A stretch of 64,000 nucleotides of DNA from contig NZ_WRPP01000001.1 of assembly GCF_009760405.1 (NCBI RefSeq), forward strand, positions 1,674,001 through 1,738,000, written 5' to 3'. The stretch's first letter is position 1; every line of letters starts with the position of its first letter. Of this stretch, positions 24,928-34,250 are shown piece after piece. The position numbers and the translations under genes are program-made. The DNA comes from Nocardia terrae. Its GTDB lineage: Bacteria; Actinomycetota; Actinomycetes; Mycobacteriales; Mycobacteriaceae. The notes below the pieces were generated by a model. It saw nothing but the letters and a program-made list of their open reading frames with translations. It was not told where the DNA came from and did no database searches.

Positions 24928-26100
24928 GTGACAGAGAACCTGACACCGCCCACGGCGGACGTGCAGTCGGCCCTGCACGCCCTCGACCGTATCGACGTAA
25001 CACCCTGGCATCGCCGAGTCGTGGCACTGGTGGGGATCGGCTCGTTTTTCAACTTCTACGAAATCGCAGTCGGCACACTGATGTTGCCGCTGCTACCCAC
25101 GGAATGGAATCTCAGCTCCTCGTGGAAAGCGGCAATTGTCGCCGCGCCCTTCGCCGGTGAATTTCTGGGCGCACTGCTGTTGACGCCACTGGCAGACCGG
25201 TTCGGCCGTCGGAGAATGTTCCAGATCAACCTGATCAGCTACGCGGTGTTGTCGTTGCTGTGCGCTACCGCCGATAACGAAACCAGCATGGTGGTGGTGC
25301 GTCTGCTGGTCGGAATAGGGCTGGGCGCCGAACTGGCGTTGGTCGACAGCTATCTCACCGAATTGCTGCCCTCGCGCCACCGCGGCAGGCTCATGGCCTG
25401 GTCGTATGCCTTTGGCATGCTCGCGGTCCCAGTGGCCGACATCTTCGCCACCGCACTTCCACACCAGATCGCAGGCATCGACAGTTGGCGATGGATGCTT
25501 GTCAGTGCCTCATTGGGCGCGGGGTTGGTGTGGGTTATGCGCCAAGGGCTGCCCGAATCGCCGCGGTGGCTTGCCACCCGGGGCCGCGACGACGAAGCCG
25601 TGCGCATCATCAGCGACATCCTTGCCAAGGCCGACCCGCTCCGCGGCGATGCTACGAAAAGCGCGCCCACAGAACGAGGATGGGTTCCGGCGTTCGGTCG
25701 TGGGGAACTGCGGCGACGGATCACCCTCGTGGGGCTGATGGAAATGTTGGGGACTGTCGGTGTCTACGGGTTTTCCTCGATCGCGCCGCTCGCGATTCTG
25801 GCTAAAGGCATCGACCTGGTGGATTCCCTTGCCTATTCGGCGTTGTCTGCTCTCGGATTTCCCCTCGGCCCGGCGGTGCTGGTGCTGCTCTCGGACAGGG
25901 TTCAACGACGAACCCTCGTCATCGTGACTGCGGTAGCGGTCGCTGTGGCAGGGTTCGCGTTCGGACTCGCCCACCAGCCCGAGCTGATTGTGTTATTCGG
26001 CTTCCTCACCGGGCTCAGTGCCAGTATCCATGGCACCGTCGCACGCGCCTACGGGGCAGAGCTATTTCCCACGCACATGCGCAGCACGCTGGTCGGCTCG
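24928..26100 (+). pseudogene. MFS transporter truncated at its 3' end
   Basis: The first about 390 residues are a normal sugar/aromatic-acid-type MFS transporter (NFYEIAVGTLMLPLLPTEW, then LADRFGRRRMFQ, then GLGAELALVDSYLTELLPSRHRGR), with a central loop and helices 7-11. After AELFPTHMRSTLVG (about 26095) the sequence changes abruptly into YhgE/Pip-like DNA in another frame, and the ORF runs on as nonsense to 26346. The last one or two membrane segments are lost. It was probably the uptake system for the organic-acid operon. Confidence 0.7.
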
Positions 26101-26655
26101 CCGCCGGGGACAAGGTGGTCGCGCAACTGCTCGACAGCAAACCCGTCGACTTCCACCTCGTCGACCAGACCGACGCCACGGCGGGGCTGCGCTCGGGCCG
26201 CTACTACTTCGTGGTGTCGATTCCCCGAGATTTCAGCCGCACCATCGCCGGGATCTCCCAGCCCACCGCGACCCCGGCCCGTATCGAGGTCACCTACAAC
26301 GACAACAACACCATCATGGCTTCGACCACCGGCGCCCGGATCATGACCTCGATCGAGAACGCCGTCCGCAAGAGCCTCGCCACCCAAGCCGCCACCACCG
26401 TGCTCGCCGGTGTCGACTCCGCGGGAACCGGGCTGCGCGCGCCGCCGACGGCGCGAACAAACTGTATGCGGGCACCAACCAACTCGCCACCGGCGCTGAC
26501 ACTCTGGCCACCGGCCTGTCCGGGCAACTCGTGCCGGGCGTCGGCGCCGCGGCCGCGGGCGCCGGGCAGCTCGCCTCGGGTGCCAACGATCTGGCCGGTG
26601 GACTCACCGGTCTGCAGAACGGCACCGCCACCCTCGGTGGCGGCGCCCAACAGCC
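26101..26655 (+). pseudogene. YhgE/Pip-family membrane protein remnant
   Basis: A frame from about 26104 reads DKVVAQLLDSKPVDFHLVD, then GRYYFVVSIPRDFSRTIAG and MASTTGARIMTSIENAVRK, as in YhgE/Pip (phage-infection-protein type) N-terminal domains. Near 26440 it changes frame into ADGANKLYAGTNQLATGAD and a Gly/Ala-rich repeat (LATGLSGQL, LASGANDLAGGL). Both ends are missing: the left joins the MFS gene and the right joins IS481-type DNA at about 26655. Confidence 0.6.
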
Positions 26656-27200
26656 TCGCGGGCCGACGGCGTCGCCAGCACCGTGGAGATGACAACGAAA
26701 CGTGAATGATCGTCGATGCCGGTGATCAGCTTGCAGGAGCGGTCGTCGGCCAAGGGCACACCACCGACGATGTCGAGCTGCCACAGATGCATCGGTTCCT
26801 GCCGCTGCCAACGTCGATATACCCGTTTATGTTGCTGGACTTGTTGATTCACCAACCCGTTGCGGACCAGGATCCGGTGTATGGTTGCTCGCGCCGGCGC
26901 CGGGATATCGTGGCGCCTGGCCAGCTCGTAACTGATCCTGCGGGCACCCCAGCGTGGATGCTCCTGCCGCAGTTGGCAAATCAGCGCCTCGACATCGGTA
27001 GCGACGCGAGCCGGGCTGGTCCGCGGTCGCCGTGACCGATCCGCCAACCCCGCTATGCCCTCCTGCCGGAACCGGTTACGCCAGGTGTCCAGGGACTGCC
27101 GCGACGTTCCGAACCGGGCCGCGACCTCACCGATCGGGGAGCCGCCCAAGACTTCACACACCGCCCGATAGCGGTATTCCACCATCGCCCGCTGATCCAC
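26655..27200 (-). mobile_element. IS481-family transposase remnant
   Basis: The N-terminal two thirds of an IS481-type transposase. It has a helix-turn-helix (MVEYRYRAVCEVLGGSPI, then FGTSRQSLDTWRNRFRQEG), a second HTH-like block (RPRTSPARVATDVEALICQLRQ), and the start of the rve DDE domain with its first Asp in HLWQLDIVGG and GIDDHSRFVV. Homology stops at about 26655, where it meets the Pip remnant, so the last acidic residues are absent and it is dead. No terminal repeats were identified. Confidence 0.7.
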
Positions 27201-27263
27201 GCCGATCCCGTTCGCGCCATCGCCAAAGCCGGACCGAACAACACCACCGATGAGGCCGACACG

Positions 27264-27656
27264 TCAAGCGTCACTCGATAACAATCGGTCAAGGGTGTCG
27301 TGAGCCCTCACATCGACACGAAAAGCCAATGCCGGTGGCCGAAAGGCAACGGGAACCCCCCACGGAGATCGCCGGCCCCTCCGCTGGTGCGTCGTGGATA
27401 ACCGGCCGGATACCGGACCGAGTGTCCGGACCCGAAAGGGTGCTGACGCGGGCCAGGTGAGCCTGTGAGGAACCGATGACAACGACACCCGAACCGACGG
27501 ACAAGTTGGACACCGACACGGTGAACGGACCGAAGCGTCGCGCCAGCGCTCAACCTCGGCGCCTTCGGCGATCACGATCTCGAACTCTGCGCTCGGTGGT
27601 TCCTGCCGACTGCTCCCACGGCGTGGAGGATCCTTGGGTTCGTCGTTGTCGGCCAT
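27264..27656 (-). CDS. Possible small acidic protein, low support
   Basis: A frame beginning MADNDEPKDPPRRGS continues EFEIVIAEGAEVERW and then becomes Arg/Pro-rich and protein-poor, suggesting only about 40 residues are original. It may be the 5' part of a broken gene. The rest of the 27.2-27.84 kb gap shows nothing recognisable. Confidence 0.2.
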   Translation of the reverse strand: MADNDEPKDPPRRGSSRQEPPSAEFEIVIAEGAEVERWRDASVRSPCRCPTCPSVRVSLSSVPHRLTWPASAPFRVRTLGPVSGRLSTTHQRRGRRSPWGVPVAFRPPALAFRVDVRAHDTLDRLLSSDA

Positions 27657-27841
27657 TTCGTAGGTTTGCCCACCGAGCATGATCAACGCACTGAAGTGCC
27701 GAATCGATGGTGTGTTGTCACGGCCCGCGGCGTTTTTCTCGTGCGGGGTGTCGACACGACGTCCGGCTGACCAGGCCGGGTGGGAAGGTTCTGTTACGTT
27801 CCGATTCGTCACCCCGTAGACGTTCTGCAGTGCGTGGAAGG

Positions 27842-29017
27842 ATGAAATCCTTGGCGGACCGACAGGCGCGGGTCATGTTGGCGGAGTTGCGGGCTGCCGC
27901 GCACCGGCTCGTCGACACCATCGATCCGTCCGACGTGGAGTCCGTCGAGGCGGTCGACCTGAGAGCCGCTGATTTCCTGATAAGCGCCCATCTGCACATC
28001 GATCTGTTGTTCGCGTTGTTCATCGATGGCACGGATCCCTCCGACACCGCTCTGGCTCCCATTGTCGCTGCGGCGCGTGCAGCGGTGCGGGATGGACGCA
28101 CGTTGGAAGATCTGCTCGACATCCGCTCGAGCGCTGTCGAATACGTGTGGAACCGATTGGCCGATGCGGCGAACGAACCGACTCGGCGGCTGATGTTCGA
28201 CCATGCGCCGGCGTTGTCGCGCTACAGCGCGATCGTGGCCACCCGCATCGCTGTCGCCTGCGCCGACTTCACCGCGTTCCCGGCCTGGGAACAACTCGAA
28301 CGTCGCCACGAGCTGGTCGATGCCCTGTTGACCGGCAGCTACAACGTTGGCATGCATGCCGATCCTCGGGTCCGCGTCGCCGAGGGCTATCTCGTCGTGG
28401 TCGCCTGCGCCGCTGACCCGACTCCGCTCACGGTGAGCAATCTGCGCCAGCGTTTCCCGCACACGGCGGCTGCTCTGGTGCGTGCCGATGTCGGCGGCTG
28501 GACGGCACTGTTGCCCCTCGGCCGCGATGTCTCCGCCGAGGCCGCGATCGACGATCTCGATCGGCGAGTGCACGCGGTCCGTGACACGCTGCCGCGGTTC
28601 TGGCTCGGCGTGGCGGCAGGCCCGGTGGCCGGGCTGCCGGAGGCGTTCGTGGAAGCACGTACCGTCGCCGAGCTGTGTCGCGCCCTCGACGTCGGTGAGA
28701 TCGTCTGCCGCCGTGAGCGATTCATGCTCGAGTATGCGATCGCCACCGACCCCCAGACCCGTACCCGACTGGCGCACCTGGTCGACTCGCTCGACGACCA
28801 GCCGATACTGACCGAGACCTATGACATGTTCGCCCGCAACAACTATGCGCTCAACCCGACGGCCGAGGCATTGCACATCCACCGCAACACGGTCACCTAC
28901 CGGCTGTCTCGGATCGCCGATCTCACCGGATACGATCCGCAAAACCCTACCGAGGCAATCACGTTGACCGCCGCTCGGGTCGCGCGCCTGCTACAAGCGG
29001 ACGCCACCACGAACTGA
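27842..29017 (+). CDS. PucR/CdaR-family transcriptional regulator
   Basis: A 391-aa regulator with the C-terminal PucR HTH: LTETYDMFARNNYALNPTAEALHIHRNTVTYRLSRI. The middle (RVRVAEGYLVVVACAA onwards) is the GGDEF-like/CdaR domain, and the N-terminus is helical. The frame upstream of MKSLADRQ is not protein-like. No obvious target operon follows; its neighbour is a convergent phosphatase lipoprotein. Such proteins often respond to small metabolites. Confidence 0.85.
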   Translation: MKSLADRQARVMLAELRAAAHRLVDTIDPSDVESVEAVDLRAADFLISAHLHIDLLFALFIDGTDPSDTALAPIVAAARAAVRDGRTLEDLLDIRSSAVEYVWNRLADAANEPTRRLMFDHAPALSRYSAIVATRIAVACADFTAFPAWEQLERRHELVDALLTGSYNVGMHADPRVRVAEGYLVVVACAADPTPLTVSNLRQRFPHTAAALVRADVGGWTALLPLGRDVSAEAAIDDLDRRVHAVRDTLPRFWLGVAAGPVAGLPEAFVEARTVAELCRALDVGEIVCRRERFMLEYAIATDPQTRTRLAHLVDSLDDQPILTETYDMFARNNYALNPTAEALHIHRNTVTYRLSRIADLTGYDPQNPTEAITLTAARVARLLQADATTN

Positions 29018-29063
29018 TCTCACCCATGAACGTCTCATTCGCGCCCGGGGAGTGAACTTCTCC

Positions 29064-29870
29064 TCAGGACAGCATTTTCGCCTGTAGTGCGGCGACGTCG
29101 GCGTCGGTGAGTTTCAGGCCGTTTCGGACGTAGTTGTCGAAGCTGCCGTAGCTTTGGTCCGCCTGATCGAACGCGGCGTCCAGCGCGGTCGCCACGACTC
29201 CGTTGGCGGTGTCGCCGGGAGCCGCATCGCGGTAGTAGTTGGATAGCAGGAAGTCGTAGTAGACGGTCTGGCGGTCGACGCCCAGAACGGTCAGCAATAC
29301 GGCGGTGGTCCAGCCGGTACGGTCCTTGCCCGAGCTGCAGTGATAGAGGACGGTGCCGGCGGTGGTGTCGATGATGTCGTGCAGGATCGCCGCGAATCCC
29401 TCGTTCGCGCCGGGTGTGGTGATGAAGGCTCGGTACAGGTCGGGCCCCGCGTTCTGGGCGGACGCGATTACCTCCGGCGAGGCTTGGCCCACGACATCCA
29501 CATTGCGGTAGGCGGCCCCCGCCGCCACGCGGTCCGGGGCCTTGGCGATCTCGGATCGCAGGCGCAGGTCGTCGTCGAATTTCAGATCATGGCCGGTGAG
29601 GTACGCCAAGGCCGGGTCGCTGGCTGTGGACAATTCACCCGAGCGGTAGACCAGGCCGGTCCGGACCTGCCGACCATCGACGGTGCGATAACCACCCACG
29701 TCACGCGCGTTCTCGACGCCGGGTAGGGGTAGCGCACGCTCGTCGACACCGACGACGACCGCGGAGGTCCGCGTGGGCGGTCCGACCCGAGCATCGGTTC
29801 CGCCGGAACAACCGGTCACCGCGGCGACCGTCGTGCATGCCAGCACGAGGAATAGTCGACGAGAGTTCAT
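29064..29870 (-). CDS. Tyrosine/dual-specificity phosphatase, lipoprotein
   Basis: A 268-aa protein of the Y_phosphatase3 (MptpB-like) family. The N-terminus has a lipobox (VTGC, Cys21), so it should be anchored outside the membrane. The P-loop HCSSGKDRTGW near residue 175 has Cys and Arg in place, and the N-terminal NARDVGGYRT motif is present. Start MNSRRLFL is chosen for the signal sequence. Mycobacterial relatives are secreted phosphatases that act on phosphoinositides or host proteins. A close paralogue is at 57640-58506. Confidence 0.85.
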   Translation of the reverse strand: MNSRRLFLVLACTTVAAVTGCSGGTDARVGPPTRTSAVVVGVDERALPLPGVENARDVGGYRTVDGRQVRTGLVYRSGELSTASDPALAYLTGHDLKFDDDLRLRSEIAKAPDRVAAGAAYRNVDVVGQASPEVIASAQNAGPDLYRAFITTPGANEGFAAILHDIIDTTAGTVLYHCSSGKDRTGWTTAVLLTVLGVDRQTVYYDFLLSNYYRDAAPGDTANGVVATALDAAFDQADQSYGSFDNYVRNGLKLTDADVAALQAKMLS

Positions 29871-30268
29871 GTCCTGCCTCCTTGGTCGGTTCACCGGTGA
29901 TTTCAAATCGCGTAATGCATTACCTGCCTAATATCTCTCGACTGGCATCAGTGCACCATTGGAAATCTAACGGAAAATCCCTCGCATATTTCTCGATTGT
30001 GACAGCAGCCTGCAAAATGGTCACCTGACCGGGGTGTTTGCCGTGTCGGCGAGTCGTGGAAATTGATCGATTGGAGAATTTTACCCGTCGTGATTTTCGA
30101 CACCGAGGTTCTGTCCAGCTCGAGTTTTCGTCAAAACAACAGCCCGCATCGACTATATTTTGTCATTTTGGAGAATGTCAGAGAACGGCTTGCTGATATT
30201 AATTCCGGCCGGTAGCTTCGTTTGAGTAATTGATTTTCCGATCCCATCGCTACAACGGAGGTTTCGAA
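29871..30268. other. Intergenic, AT-richer, no gene seen
   Basis: The 398-bp divergent gap is visibly richer in A+T than its surroundings. It holds only short frames and should contain the promoters of the phosphatase and the CsbD-like gene. No clear dyad was seen. Confidence 0.4.
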
Positions 30269-30460
30269 ATGTCGCTCCAAGACAAGCTCAAAGGCAAGGC
30301 CGAGCAGGTGAAGAGCAAAGCCGAGGAAGCGCGCGGCAAGGCAAAGACCAGGGCCGAGGAAGCAGAAGTCAAGCGCGATCACCTCGAAGCAGGATTGAAA
30401 GACGCCGCGAACACGGCCAAGAAAACCATTGAGGACGTGACCGGGGGACCTCGGAAGTAG
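30269..30460 (+). CDS. CsbD-like stress protein
   Basis: A 63-aa, highly charged helical protein: MSLQDKLKGKAEQVKSKAEE, then ARGKAKTRAEEAEVKRDHLE, ending in DVTGGPRK. It matches the CsbD family pattern (GK-x-x-E repeats). A strong ACGGAGG ribosome site lies 8 bases before the ATG. In other bacteria it is under general stress control. Confidence 0.7.
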   Translation: MSLQDKLKGKAEQVKSKAEEARGKAKTRAEEAEVKRDHLEAGLKDAANTAKKTIEDVTGGPRK

Positions 30461-30669
30461 TCGGCCACAGAACACGGAGTGGAATCCCAAACCCCACACT
30501 GTCCACCCTCGTCCGAGACCGATCCTGGAGATCGGTTCGACCGTTCCACAAAGTGATTGCAGGCACGGTTCAGCGCTGAATACGTGCTGGAAATGCTATC
30601 GCCCACTGCGATCATTTCCGTGTGCAGACATGTTCCCCATTCGGTTCGACCTTATTGACGGAGGCAGAA

Positions 30670-31290
30670 ATGGAAGAGAATACGGCGCTCATTACCTTCG
30701 CCGACGACAGCAGGATCAATGCAGGGATCAACGCCATCGAGCTGGCAGCCACCAATGGCAACCTCGAGCTCCGTTCCGCCGCTGTGCTGAGCCGGACCCC
30801 GGACGGGCGGTTCGAGCTTCGCGACGGCGCTGATGATTTCGAGGGCTTGGCGACTGTCGGAGGCGGCCTGGCCGGATCACTGGTCGGGGTGCTCGGCGGC
30901 CCGCTGGGGGTGCTACTCGGCGGGAGTCTGGGAGCGCTGACCGGCGGTGTTGGCGATGCAGCGCGCGCCGACGAGTCGGACGGCGCAATCGAGTTGTTCT
31001 CCCGGTATGTCCAGCCCGGGCGGACCGCGCTGCTCATCGAGTTGGTCGAGTACACACCCGAAGTCCTCGACCGGGCGATAGCGGACCTGGGCGGATGGGT
31101 CTACCGCGAACCCACCGTGGTGGTCGAGGCCGAACTGCAAGCGGCCGACGAGGCCGCGCGGGCCGCTGAGAAGGAAGCCCGCAAGAAGCTGCGTGAACAG
31201 CACAAGCAAGAGTTCCGCGAGAAGCGTGAACAGCACAAGCAGGCCTTCCGTGAGAAGAAGGAGAAGCTCGCAAGCAGTTTCAGGGCATAG
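30670..31290 (+). CDS. DUF1269-like membrane/coiled-coil protein
   Basis: A 206-aa protein. The first part, INAIELAATNGNLELRSAAVLSRTPDGRFELRDGAD, and the Gly-rich segment GGGLAGSLVGVLGGPLGVLLGG resemble DUF1269 proteins. The C-terminal third is a charged coiled coil with the repeat HKQEFREKREQ followed by HKQAFREKKE. A GGAGG site lies 6-7 bases before MEENTAL. It follows the CsbD-like gene and is probably also stress related. Confidence 0.65.
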   Translation: MEENTALITFADDSRINAGINAIELAATNGNLELRSAAVLSRTPDGRFELRDGADDFEGLATVGGGLAGSLVGVLGGPLGVLLGGSLGALTGGVGDAARADESDGAIELFSRYVQPGRTALLIELVEYTPEVLDRAIADLGGWVYREPTVVVEAELQAADEAARAAEKEARKKLREQHKQEFREKREQHKQAFREKKEKLASSFRA

Positions 31291-31693
31291 GCATCGTCGC
31301 AACGCGCGCGTAGTCGACCATCGAACTGAGTATGAACTCGGCGCCCTCGACCTCCCGGACTGTGGACCACGGCGTTGTGGTGCGCCGGGAGGTCGAGGCG
31401 GGTGTTCTGGCCCTGTGTCGAGCAAGGCCAGGCAGGGCGTCTGCGGGATGGATCGATGGGGTGGTGCCGGTCCGTTGTCGCTCGGCCTCGGCCGTTCTCT
31501 TGCCCGGAGCGGCCTATCGGAGCAGCATCCGAACCACGAGTTGATTTGCAGCAACATCGCCTCTCGGCCGAATCGCGACCGAACTGACCGCTAACGATGC
31601 GGTTCTGCAACGGCTTTGCTGCAACGCGAGAAAAAGAACAGCCATCTAGCGACTATCTAGTTACATATCCGTCGACACTGTCAGGAGACCTGT
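31291..31693. other. Intergenic, no gene seen
   Basis: The 403-bp gap before the oleate hydratase gene shows only short overlapping frames with no recognisable protein. It should contain the hydratase promoter. Confidence 0.4.
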
Positions 31694-33526
31694 ATGTATC
31701 GATCCAACGGAAACTTCGAGGCGTTCGCCCGGCCACCGAAGCGCGAGTGGCCGGGCGACCGCAAGGTGCACCTGGTCGGCGGTGGTCTCGCGGGTCTGGC
31801 GGCAGCCGTGTTCCTCATACGCGACGGCGGGGTCACGGGCAAGGCGATCACCGTCTACGAGGAGCTGACGATCCCCGGCGGCAGCTGCGACGGCCTGCTC
31901 GACGAGCACAAAGGCTTCATCATCCGCGGCGGACGCGAAATGGAAGCCCATTTCGAGACACTCTGGGACCTGTTCCGCTCGGTACCGTCGTTGAACACCC
32001 CGGACGCCTCGGTGCTCGACGAGATGTACTGGATCCACAAAGCCGACCCGTCCACCAATCCCAACCGCGCGATCCACGATCGCGGTCAGCGCATCGAGAA
32101 GATGAGCGATCTCACTCTCACGCCGCGGGCGGTCCAGGAGATTCTGCACCTCGCGCTCACCCGGGAAGAGGACCTCGACGACAAGCGCATCGACGAATTC
32201 TTCGGCGAGGAGTTCTTCGCGTCGAACTTCTGGCTCTACTGGGCGACCATGTTCGCGTTCGAGCCGTGGGCCTCGGCGATGGAGATGCGCCGCTACCTGC
32301 TGCGCTTCGTGCACCACATCGCTGCCCTCGCCGATCTGAGTTCGCTGCGGTTCGCGCAGTACAACCAATACGAATCGCTGATCGAACCGCTCGTCGCGCA
32401 TCTGCGATCCGAAGGCGTCGTGTTCCGCAACGCGACCCAGGTGCTCGATGTCCTGGTCACCGACGCCGGCGGCCGCAAGACCGTGACCGAGCTCGAGTTG
32501 CTGGTCGGGGCCACCACCGGCGGCACCGCTGGCGAAGCCGCCGCTTCGGCCGGACTCGGCAACGACGGTACGACCGAGAAAGTCGCCGTCGCCCCGGAGG
32601 ACCTCGTCATCATCACGAACGGATCGATCACCGAGAGCTCGACCTTCGGCGACAACGACACCCCCGCACCCGTGGTCACCGACCGCGGCGGCGCCTGGAA
32701 ACTCTGGAAGACGATGGCCACCCGCGACCGTGCGTTCGGCTATCCGGAGAAGTTCAGCGAGAACATCCCCGAGGCGAACTGGACCATCTCGGCGACGGTC
32801 ACACTGACCGACGACAAGATCGCGCCCTACATCGAAAAGATCACCGGGCGGGACCCGCGCGGCGGCAAGATCATCACCGGCGGCCCCTGCAGCATCAAGG
32901 ACTCGAGCTGGCTCTACGGGTTCACCATGAGCCGCCAGCCGCATTTCGCCGCGCAGGACCCCGCCCGGCAGCTCGTGGTGTGGCTCTACGGCTTGTTCTC
33001 CGACAAACCGGGCGACTACGTGAAGAAGACGATCCGCGAATGCACGGGCGCCGAACTGACCGCTGAATGGCTGTACCACATCGGTGTGCCGGTCGACCAA
33101 ATCGATGACCTGGCCCGCAATTCGGCGAATACGGTGCCGTGCAACATGCCCTACATCTCGTCGTACTTCATGCCGCGCGCGCTCGGCGACCGGCCGAAGG
33201 TGGTCCCGGACGGATCGCAGAACCTGGCATTCATCGGCAACTTCGCCGAGACCGAACGCGACACCGTCTTCACCACCGAGTACTCGGTACGCACTGCCAT
33301 GGAGGCCGTGTACACGCTGCTGGACGTCGACCGGGCGGTCCCGGAGGTCTTCGGTTCGTCCTTCGATGTGCGGGTCCTGCTGCAGGCGTTGTACTACCTC
33401 AACGATCGAAAGCCGCTCAGCGAGATCCCGTTGCCCTTCGGCGGCAAACTGATCGAGAAGGCGGCACTGAAGAAGATCGAAGGCACCTACCTCGACCAGC
33501 TGCTGCAGCAGGCCGACCTCATCTGA
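31694..33526 (+). CDS. ohyA: Oleate hydratase
   Basis: A 610-aa FAD enzyme that adds water to the cis-9 double bond of oleic acid, giving 10-hydroxystearate (EC 4.2.1.53). The FAD motif VHLVGGGLAGLAAAVFLIRDG is near residue 25, followed by GGSCDG and the conserved IIRGGREMEAHFETLWDL. Later blocks, YNQYESLIEPL, NWTISATVTL and FTTEYSVRTAMEAVY, also match. Length is normal. It is monocistronic, with a terminator at 33551-33582. It protects against or uses unsaturated fatty acids. Confidence 0.95.
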   Translation: MYRSNGNFEAFARPPKREWPGDRKVHLVGGGLAGLAAAVFLIRDGGVTGKAITVYEELTIPGGSCDGLLDEHKGFIIRGGREMEAHFETLWDLFRSVPSLNTPDASVLDEMYWIHKADPSTNPNRAIHDRGQRIEKMSDLTLTPRAVQEILHLALTREEDLDDKRIDEFFGEEFFASNFWLYWATMFAFEPWASAMEMRRYLLRFVHHIAALADLSSLRFAQYNQYESLIEPLVAHLRSEGVVFRNATQVLDVLVTDAGGRKTVTELELLVGATTGGTAGEAAASAGLGNDGTTEKVAVAPEDLVIITNGSITESSTFGDNDTPAPVVTDRGGAWKLWKTMATRDRAFGYPEKFSENIPEANWTISATVTLTDDKIAPYIEKITGRDPRGGKIITGGPCSIKDSSWLYGFTMSRQPHFAAQDPARQLVVWLYGLFSDKPGDYVKKTIRECTGAELTAEWLYHIGVPVDQIDDLARNSANTVPCNMPYISSYFMPRALGDRPKVVPDGSQNLAFIGNFAETERDTVFTTEYSVRTAMEAVYTLLDVDRAVPEVFGSSFDVRVLLQALYYLNDRKPLSEIPLPFGGKLIEKAALKKIEGTYLDQLLQQADLI

Positions 33527-33550
33527 GCCATCGACCGACGACCGACCGCA

Positions 33551-33582
33551 GCCGGGCCAGATTCCCGCCACCCTGGCCCGGC
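33551..33582 (+). terminator. Hairpin terminator after ohyA
   Basis: GCCGGGCCAG (33551-33560) pairs perfectly with CTGGCCCGGC (33573-33582) around a 12-nt loop, 25 bp past the stop codon. Confidence 0.75.
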
Positions 33583-33943
33583 TAGCGGATGTCCTGTGCT
33601 CACTGACTGGCCAGCTACGCGGCACGCTGCCTCGCCGCCGGTCGGTGCAGGCCGGAACAAGCCTGATGCCTGACCCTGGCCACCGCCGCAGCAATCGCTT
33701 GGACCACAGGTATTACGGGCTGGCCGTGGAGCAGATACGCAGGGCCGGGCAGCGGATCGACGACGAAGTCGCGGCCCACACGATATAGATGGGAACAGGA
33801 CTGACCAGATAGATGGGAACAGGACTGACCAGCGGTTTCTTGCTGGAAAGTTGGTGATCGAAGCCGATTTCGCCCTGAATAGTCGCAAAGCGCCAGGCGG
33901 TCGTTGAATGGCCACTCCCGCTGACGTCGGCGCGATGGGAGGG
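33583..33943. other. Decayed intergenic DNA
   Basis: No intact gene. A plus-strand frame ending at TAG 33786-33788 reads RLDHRYYGLAVEQIRRAGQR and IDDEVAAHTI, which may be the tail of a lost gene. A 24-bp tandem duplication follows at 33785-33832. Confidence 0.3.
33785..33832. repeat. 24-bp tandem duplication
   Basis: The 24-bp unit beginning ATAGATGGGAACAGG and ending GACTGACCAG is present twice, head to tail, without mismatch (33785-33808 and 33809-33832). Confidence 0.85.
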
Positions 33944-34156
33944 TTATAGCATCGCCGCGATTTTGAAGAGGGTCGGTTGGGCCTGCTCTAGGCTCGGGCC
34001 GTGCAGGGCTGTATCGATCTCGTAGAGCTTCTCCCATAGGGCCTCTGACTCGCTGGCAGCGTCGAATGCTTGTCCTTGTCTGCATGAAGCGCTCAGCAGA
34101 TGGCACGATTCAAGAGGGTCCGCGCGAGGTATCCCTTCCGAGAAAGCGGGGGAACC
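33944..34156 (-). pseudogene. C-terminal gene remnant
   Basis: An open frame without a start codon reads EGIPRADPLESCHLLS and later SEALWEKLYEIDTALHGPSL, ending EQAQPTLFKIAAML at TAA 33946-33944. The composition is clearly protein-like, yet an in-frame stop lies at 34157-34159. It looks like the 3' end of a larger, deleted gene, possibly a regulator. The family is not recognised. Confidence 0.4.
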
Positions 34157-34250
34157 TCAAGTCGCAGTTGCTCACTTTTCGCGTGACCAGACTTGCCGCT
34201 GGGGGCTTACAACCGAGAAGTGACCAGCGGGGGTGAAAGGCAGATCGAAA

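Noticed and set aside
26604..27200. Active IS481 element
   Set aside because: The transposase frame loses homology before the second and third DDE residues and no terminal inverted repeats were found.
31661..33694. A 677-aa open frame on the minus strand opposite ohyA
   Set aside because: It is a shadow of the high-GC third-position pattern of ohyA; its sequence has no domain and ohyA is clearly the real gene.
33785..33832. CRISPR array
   Set aside because: Only two adjacent identical 24-mers without spacers, and no cas genes; a simple tandem duplication.
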